A stretch of 64,000 bases of DNA, from the NCBI GenBank assembly GCA_028015205.1, contig CM051517.1, positions 12,076,501 to 12,140,500 on the forward strand, given 5' to 3'. The stretch is from Mytilisepta virgata. Taxonomy: Eukaryota > Mollusca > Bivalvia > Mytilida > Mytilidae. The position numbers and the translations under genes were made by a program. The notes beneath the pieces were generated by a model, which saw only the letters and a program-made list of their open reading frames with translations, was not told where the DNA came from and did no database searches. Numbering within the stretch: the first letter of the stretch is position 1; each line of letters opens with the position of its first letter. Of the stretch, positions 57,579 through 64,000 are shown in pieces.

Positions 57579-59041
57579 CTGCAGGCACCACAATAATGAC
57601 ATCAAAGAAAATGCGTCGCTTTTGCAATAAATTCACCTGTGTATGAGGGTATTACCGAAATTTTTTGTATACCTTGCCTAAAATTTTGATGTCTATATTC
57701 CAGTGCTCGGTTTTCTTTCAATGGATCTGTTCATCCAGGAACATTTTCACAAAACTTTAAAGCTTGTGTTCTCAAATCTGATTTTAATTTGATGAAATTT
57801 TTATTCACAGAATGAGCAAATTGCTTCTTTGAATTATATTTTACTGCACTAAATTTGAGATCTGTTATATAAATTCTGACTTTTTGTACATACACTTTAT
57901 AAGAACTATTTTTTGCAGGTTTCTTCCAATCAATAAATCAAAATTCTTATATTATGTATACCAAGTATTTGAAACAAGCTACTGAAATCGTATGTTATAC
58001 ATTTAGGATGGAGGATTATCTGTTTAGTGGCTGGCAAATGAGTGAACCCTGTTATAGTTCTATAAATCAAAGTTTTATGAAGGCCAGTGGTTTATGTCTT
58101 CAATAAAATAGGAATGCACTGGGTTCTACTCTATCTCTTTAATAATCATTCCTTGAGAAACCTCCATTTCATTATCATTTCTACTTCTATTCTACAAAAA
58201 ATGTAGCTTCTATTTTACCACTGAACTTCACACTAATTGGCTTGCTGGAATTTGATCTACTAAACCATATTAAAAACATAACCAGAAAATGGCAAATGTT
58301 ATTACAGAAAATCATTTAGATCAATGAACAACATCATGTTGGACAAACACAATATGATGCTTTTGATTTACTTGACAATCAATGACAGTAGTATGATCAA
58401 TTGTGATAGCTTAACATTCAAAAATAATTATAAAACAGTGGCCTTTTATCACATATTCTACTTAACTTGAACTTCAATATATATACAATGTATAACAAGC
58501 TGTTAAAATATCTGATCCCTCTTGTCATAATTCTAAAACAAAACGGACGTACATGTATTATATTTAATTTTGGCTTCTAGTAGAAGATCCTAATATACCA
58601 TCTACGAAATAAACATAACTTTTCAATGAAGAACAGCAATGAATCTACTGTTCCTTTGACTTCTTTCGATAGCTTATAGTGATTTTGTGTCACTAAATAA
58701 TCCAAACTTGTTAAGATGTGGCTGTACTAGACTGTAACCAAGATTATCATGCAATTGTGTTGATAGCTTGTACAGTTAAACTGGGTAAATCTATATGTAA
58801 AATAGCAATCCTTTTACCACAATTAAAACAATTTTGACCCTATGATAAATTAAACTCTTAAATCGGGCGGTCCCTCTTGATTATGTCGTACAGAAGAGCC
58901 TAAGTTACTTTCTTATAAAGCTCATACTTCAAAAATATAAACAAAATCTCAACAAATTCCTTGATAAATTTGGATTTTCTTTCCCCATGGTGTAAGTTGC
59001 ACCAAGATTACTTTATAGAACTGCTCAAATACCCATAATTT

Positions 59042-59215
59042 TCATACAAAGGTCAGTCTGTGTACAGTCAAACCCATGTATAATTTCATGCCAAAAAAAA
59101 CAAAAGCCAAAAGGAAAAGTTCTTCATTGTCCACCATTCTCACAAGTTCATCCAAAGGTTTGAAGTTTCCTTCTTTTTCCATACTGAAATCATTCGAATC
59201 ATCATAGACAAGGCA
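59042..59215 (-). CDS. hypothetical coding segment, unrecognised
   Basis: On the minus strand, a pyrimidine-rich acceptor (GATGCCTCTGTCTCAG or the later ACCATCAG) precedes VCLVYDDSNDFSMEKEGNFK, PLDELVRMVDNEELFLLAF and a stop about 20 codons later. The middle reads like real protein sequence. An internal ATG (MEKEGNFKPLDELVRMVDNE) could be a start, and no donor is convincing. It lies between the two possible 5' exons of the CHD gene on the same strand, but nothing ties it to that gene. Confidence 0.2.
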   Translation of the reverse strand, partial: CLVYDDSNDFSMEKEGNFKPLDELVRMVDNEELFLLAFVFFGMKLYMGLTVHRLTFV

Positions 59216-59959
59216 CACCTGATGGTGCAAATTCTACTGAGACAGAGGCATCAAATTTCATGTTTCTCATTACATATGTACATGTAGCTTTTTCTAGCAG
59301 TTCTGATCTAGCCAAACTATCAGAATAAAAAGTGTGCCATGCATTTAATTGGATTATAGTGTAAGCATTTGTATTGGTATTGAATGTCTAGATTGCCATC
59401 ATATGCAACTTTTTCTATTACATGTACTGCTGATCAAGGTAAAGTTTTGAAAACACTAAAGTCAGCTTGAAATACAAAGATGTACCTTAGTTGGCTCAGT
59501 TTTTGTTCTTAACAGGCCGATATCAATTACTTTTATCAAAAAAACTAAACCCAAATGTGGTCTTTGTGGTGAAAATATAACTGTTTACACATTTTTTAAC
59601 ATTTTTCCTGTCAATTTCATCAAATATTTAAATAAAAAGTCAAGTAATTTTCTTTTAAGGTCCCGACTTTCACAATAAGCTTTGAACTTCATCTATTTAA
59701 TACTAAATGGGACTGGGAAACTCTCATAACCATTTTCAGTGTTGGCCAGACCACTATAATGACCTTGATGAAAGTCAAAGACGCCATTTTGAGATTATCT
59801 TGCGAAAGTGGAAAATTTCAACAAATTCTACCCCTGAAAATCAATGGAATTTATCCGAATCTCACTAAAATCACCTCTATATATAATTTCATAATAAAAC
59901 ATTATAATACAAACATTTTGGTCTGTCAGAAAGAGTAAGTTTTAGTTCTTATTACTCAC

Positions 59960-60100
59960 CTTTCTTTGTTCTTTTGTCTATTTCACCAAACCCACACTGA
60001 ATCTTCTTTTTAACATAAAAACACCACACAATTTGTCAAAACACGAAATTGTCGACAAATTCACCATATTCGCGACGAGAATTTTTTTTGAGACGTTTTT
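59960..60100 (-). other. possible non-coding first exon of the CHD gene (minus strand)
   Basis: On the minus strand the sequence ends at a good donor (AAGAAAG/GTGAGT at 59960/59959). The upstream part has a CpG-containing patch unlike the AT-rich surroundings, with a CACGTG site near 60.23 kb. The only long reading frame starts at an ATG near 60069 and stops after about 29 codons, so it would be 5' UTR or a short upstream ORF. Assigning it to the CHD gene rests only on strand and order. The 5' boundary is a guess. Confidence 0.3.
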
Positions 60101-60228
60101 TGGGGTATGTCCGGCTAAAATCTTATGTGAAAATTCACCAGCTTGTATAGACACAACCGCTTACGTGGAAATTTCAGGCCGCACTGCGTAAAACTTTGCC
60201 GACAGTACAATGTTTATCATTCAATATG

Positions 60229-60240
60229 CATCGTCACGTG
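60229..60240. promoter_or_regulatory. CGTCACGTGACG palindrome (E-box/CRE-like site)
   Basis: A perfect 12 bp palindrome combines a CACGTG E-box with flanking TGACG half-sites. Sites of this kind are bound by bHLH-ZIP (USF/MITF type) or bZIP factors in animal promoters. It lies about 130-270 bp upstream of the possible minus-strand first exon at 59960, in the only clearly CpG-richer patch of the right third. The role is inferred. Confidence 0.4.
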
Positions 60241-60677
60241 ACGAACTAGATCAGCCATGAATCAAAAGGCACGATGTAAAATAATTTTTACAGCATGCCT
60301 TAATAGGCCGAACAAACATTTTTTTAGTACATGTTATTGTATTAGTCCTATAAACTGACCACACTTTTAAAAACTTAACAAAAGCGTGGAAAAATTTAAT
60401 TTAAGCTCATAATCAGTGTTTATTAACACCTTTTTTACCGGCTTAGTATGAAATGGGGCTACCATAAATTCGTTGATGTTCAATCTGTCCCTCCGTTTCG
60501 ACGCGCATGCAAATTCAGTGGCGTAGCTCATAGCTTGCCTCTTTCTAAAGGTAAGGCAAATATTTCCTTAACATTCCAAAAGGGTATGGATTAAGAATTT
60601 TTATGGATTTTACCTGATTTCATATTCTACAACCGTACAATCTAACATAATTATGAGATTATATAAAAAACGATTCT

Positions 60678-60679
<2 letters not shown>

Positions 60680-60708
<29 letters not shown>

Positions 60709-60727
60709 CACACACACACACACAAAC
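60680..60727. repeat. microsatellites (TAA)n and (CA)n
   Basis: AATAATAATAATAATAATAA is followed by a poly-A stretch and a CACACACACACACACA run. Confidence 0.9.
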
Positions 60728-61413
60728 AAAATAAAGTTTGTTCATTGTTCATTCAATAAACATTCAGTGATATCGGAATTAAAATGTAGGTATAAAAACT
60801 GATCCCTGAATTCGCAGCCTTCTTGCAGTAAAAGTAAATAATTTGTAAGTTAATAAAGACGAAATATATTGGTTCCCCCTAAAAATCTCATTTTGTTCAT
60901 AAGATTTCAGTACACACCTTCACGATATTTCAAATTATTTAATTTGACTGGTCGTGATGAAATGGTTGCAAGTTTGCCAAATCTATTATACCCCCTCCTT
61001 CGTGTTCAGTCTTAAATGGGATAGCTCTACCACAACCCCGAAAAGTTTTGGTCCAGTTCACCTTCTAGAAATCTTAATTCATTTGCACTTTGAGTTCCAG
61101 TGAAAACGATCATATTCGACTATCAATTATAGAAAATAGCACTGGTTAAAAATATATGTGACTTTTAATTTTTATTGGATAATTTCATCATTTTAAAAAA
61201 ATATAGGTCAGCCGGAACTGCTTCGAGTAAGTATCACTACCTCAATGGAAGCTACACCACTAACATTAGCAGTTAATTTTCATATAATAATTATATAATT
61301 AACTTCCTGAAGCTGGTTAGAACTAAAGATTGTCATTGAATAATCCCAGATCTTTATATTGTCCTCGGAAAATGGGTCTCTGTAAACAAAGAAACGAAAT
61401 CGACTTCACTCGT

Positions 61414-61522
61414 ACTGTAAAACACGTAAGTTTAGCAAAAATATGCCGATTTCTCAATAGGTTGAATATTCCAGCTCAACAGAAATCGGCATATATTTTG
61501 CTAAATTTACGCGTTTTCCGGT
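61414..61522. repeat. inverted repeat forming a long hairpin (about 41 bp arms)
   Basis: The left arm (61414-61454) contains AGTTTAGCAAAAATATGCCG and the right arm (61482-61522) contains CGGCATATATTTTGCTAAAT, complementary over about 41 positions with a handful of mismatches. The loop is about 26 bases. Size and shape fit a miniature inverted-repeat element or a folded small-RNA precursor. Neither is established. Confidence 0.6.
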
Positions 61523-62648
61523 AAAATTGGAGTAATAATCATAAGTAAAATATAAAGAATTTCTTTAATATTTGTTCTCAAAATGGGGTATAGACAGATC
61601 TGACTTAAGGTATCAGTGCTGCAAGTGTAGTTATCTTATTCTGCTTGCTGGAAAAATCCATTTTATCCAGGTGTATGATGGATTGTTCTTTACTTGGATA
61701 AGTTTATTGACCAAAGGGTGACCGAAGAGAGAATATAACATGTATAAACAATCATGTTTAGAAACATTACAAAACGAGAAATAGTAGACAAAGCTACCGA
61801 CAACAAACCCGTAATTACCAAATCTCAAACAAATAATTTCTACTAGACACTTTTGTATTATCACTTTTCTAGAACAAGCTATGAAATTGCCAATTGAAAA
61901 TGTTAGTAAAACACAGAGGCAAATATCGGCAAACAGGAGCTATGAATATGACATATTTGAAAACAAGCGACTGGCCGGGCTCGTGCATTTAACCCTCATA
62001 CGAACCCTGTTTGTATAAATACAGGCATAGTATCCGTGACTATGCACAACTCGCATTACATACCAAATATCAAATAACTTTTTCCATGCAATCAAAAAAA
62101 GTCTTACAAAAAATACATAGTTCAATGATTCGTGATTACCAAGTTTTAGCCCAAATATTAAATCACACCTGCGCACCTTTTTTTTTCAAAGGTTAGGACG
62201 GACAAACTAACAATGGAACGGACACTATGCATTAGTAGTATATAAGTAAATTTAGGTATTACATTTATGTATTATTAGTATCATAAGAAAAGGGGAAAAA
62301 TGAGGGATATAGAATCAAGTTTTTGAGTTTTTGATGTCAGCTAAAGGTTCACTCTCTCTTAGCTTTCAATAATGCATATGCCTAAATGTTTGTCTTTCTG
62401 TTCGTTTTTCCGGTCGCATTTTTGCAAAGCGTTAAAGTTATTGGATATAGAGATAGTTTGTTTTCACTGGTTATTAACTTTTGATTTTTTTCATAAAGAG
62501 CTTTCTATATCACGATGTGAGCTTCCTTACTGTACGTGTTGAAGACCGTAGGGAGACCTCTAGATGTTTTTTTAAAAGAAAGTTTAATTTTGCAATTATT
62601 AATTGGCATGTTGTCTCCTTGACATTTATCCCTGATTCGTTCTTTTTA
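61523..62648. other. unique sequence, nothing recognised
   Basis: AT-rich sequence without array, element ends or convincing reading frames. Confidence 0.4.
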
Positions 62649-64000
62649 AGTCTCCCAAACGAAGTGGGAGACTTATAGATTTTGATGTGCGATTTTTATC
62701 GATTTTTTTTCTTCCTCTCTGATTTTGTTCGTTCGAGTTCTCAATAACCGTCAGAGATATGGATCTGAGATTTTCCATGATGAAAGATCAATGTTTCTAG
62801 ATGTGCCTAATACTATTTTTTATGGGGGTCACTGAGACGTATAATATCATATATTTTATTATACACCGTGACCACACCTATTAAATGGCATATACCTCGT
62901 TCCTCTAGGGGGGTCATCTCCACCACTCAAAGTCAACAATTTTTAAAAATTTCATATGCAGTTAAAATCCATAGCTTTAAATCATACATTTTATTATTCT
63001 CCGTAACAAGACGCATTAAATGACATGTACCTCATTCTTTCAGTAGTGTGATCCCCACCCCCATAAATCAATGGTGTCCAATTATCTCATAAACCGTAAA
63101 AATCCCAGCCCCTAAACCATATAGTTTCTTATCCCCCATAGTTAAACGCGCCAAATGACACATACCTCGCTTCCCCAGGGGGTTATCACCACTCCCATCA
63201 AATCAACAATGTTCAATTATCCCCTAAACCGTTAAATTCCCCATCCCAAAACCATATATTTTCTCTGTTCCCCATGGTAAGACACACCAAATGACACATT
63301 CCTCGATTCCCCGGACAGAGGGTTATCACCACTCCCATCAAATCAACAGTGTTCAATTATCTCATAAACCATTAAAATTCCCACCCCTAAACCATATATT
63401 TTCTTATTTTCCATGGTAAGACGCACCAAATGAGACACACCTCGCTTCACCAGGGGGTTATCACCACTCCCACCAAATCAACAGTGTTCAATTATGTCAT
63501 AAACCGTTAAAATCCCCACCCCTAAACTATATATTTTCTCTGTTCCCCATGGTAAGACGCACCAAATGACACATGCCTCGATTCCCCGGACAAGGGGTTA
63601 TCACCACTCCCATCAAATCAATAATGTTCAATTATCTCATAAACCGTTAAAATCCCCACCCTTAAACTATATATTTTCTTATTCCCCTTGGTAAGACGCA
63701 CCAAATGACACATGCCTCGATTCGCCGGCCAGGGGGTTGTCACCACTCCCATCAAATCAAAAATGTTCAATGATCTCATAAATGGTTAAAATCCCCACCC
63801 TAAACAATATATTTTCTTCTTCCCCATGGAGAATTATCTCATAAATTTTCTACGGTCAAGCGCGACGTCATAATGAAGAAACGGCATATAATAGCGGCGC
63901 TGAGAGCGATGCGTATAAACAATACCGTGATTCCCCTTTAAACTTGAATTATATAAAATTAAAAATCTGTAAGAAACCCGACTCCTAAACCGTATATTTT
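62649..64000 (-). repeat. family H, inverted copy with satellite, continuing beyond the right edge
   Basis: It starts with hairpin AAGTCTCCCA..TGGGAGACTT (62649-62675). On the minus strand it repeats the order seen at 53010-54490: GGAATCACGGTATTGTTTAT ... GCCGCTATTAT, then about seven units of 119-140 bp (62860-63830), then GGCACATCTAGAAACATTGA directly joined to CATCATGGAAAATC. The LINE is absent here, so this copy preserves the empty site. Confidence 0.7.

Larger units (their letters stand above)
54791..59041. other. mostly unique non-coding sequence
   Basis: Apart from the two low-confidence items noted (55144-55344 and 57511-57578), this stretch has no repeat ends, arrays or convincing genes. 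A short duplicated block (GCGGTATGTTAGTAA.GTT...AATGTTACTGTTAACAAAA) appears near 55495 and 56740. Confidence 0.4.

Noticed and set aside
1..64000. tRNA, rRNA, snRNA or riboswitch genes
   Set aside because: No cloverleaf with A and B box consensus, no rRNA-like segment and no snRNA signature was seen on either strand. An octamer-like ATGCAAAT at 60507 alone is not enough.

Overview
The window looks like nuclear DNA from a bivalve mollusc, and a mussel-like (mytilid) genome is the best guess. The grounds are AT-rich sequence, interrupted genes with GT-AG introns, and a dense load of nested non-autonomous repeats of a kind common in bivalves. The species is an inference. There are no bacterial operons, CRISPR arrays or ribosomal genes.

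One gene is recognised with confidence: a CHD1/CHD2-type chromodomain helicase DNA-binding protein on the minus strand. Ten coding exons between 28896 and 6769 join in frame (1386 bp, 462 codons). They encode the acidic Ser-rich N-terminal tail, the conserved F-G-L-R-R-S segment, chromodomain 1 and chromodomain 2. The ATPase motor and C-terminal exons lie beyond the left edge. The start codon was not found. Two possible non-coding 5' exons at about 57.5 and 60.0 kb, with a palindromic CGTCACGTGACG promoter-type site at 60.23 kb, would make most of the window the first intron.

Almost everything else is mobile or repetitive DNA. The dominant class is a set of elements whose cores are unrelated but whose ends follow one plan: an AACAAGAG-type start, a short 5' hairpin, a 9-13 bp subterminal inverted repeat, a core that is often a tandem array of 135-166 bp units, a GC-rich (GAC/GCC)n tract, a terminal hairpin whose right arm pairs with the 5' repeat, and then AAAAA. 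This resembles non-autonomous Helentron/HINE (Helitron-like) elements. Families here are called A (1-1512, 2808-4164, 7610-9427, 17570-19101, 25752-27470, 30217-32066, 32234-36020, 37433-40416), B (1513-2806, 25860-26866, 32679-35573), C (5657-6420, 37601-38674), D (33271-34540, 36192-37418), E (31240-31673), G (29032-29315) and J (20341-24305). Many are nested, which gives a relative insertion order.

Other features: an 0.8 kb TIR element K (19824-24576) split by J, which is itself split by an LTR-like element (21207-23820). A 3.0 kb TIR element (7474-10469) holds a family A copy and a possible two-exon gene fragment with Tudor-like and SAM-like segments. An apparently perfect 3,620 bp tandem duplication lies at 41786-49025. 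A satellite-carrying family H is present in direct (50735-54790) and inverted (62649-64000) copies, one cut by a 5'-truncated LINE. From 54.8 to 62.6 kb the DNA is mostly unique and may hold the 5' end of the CHD gene.
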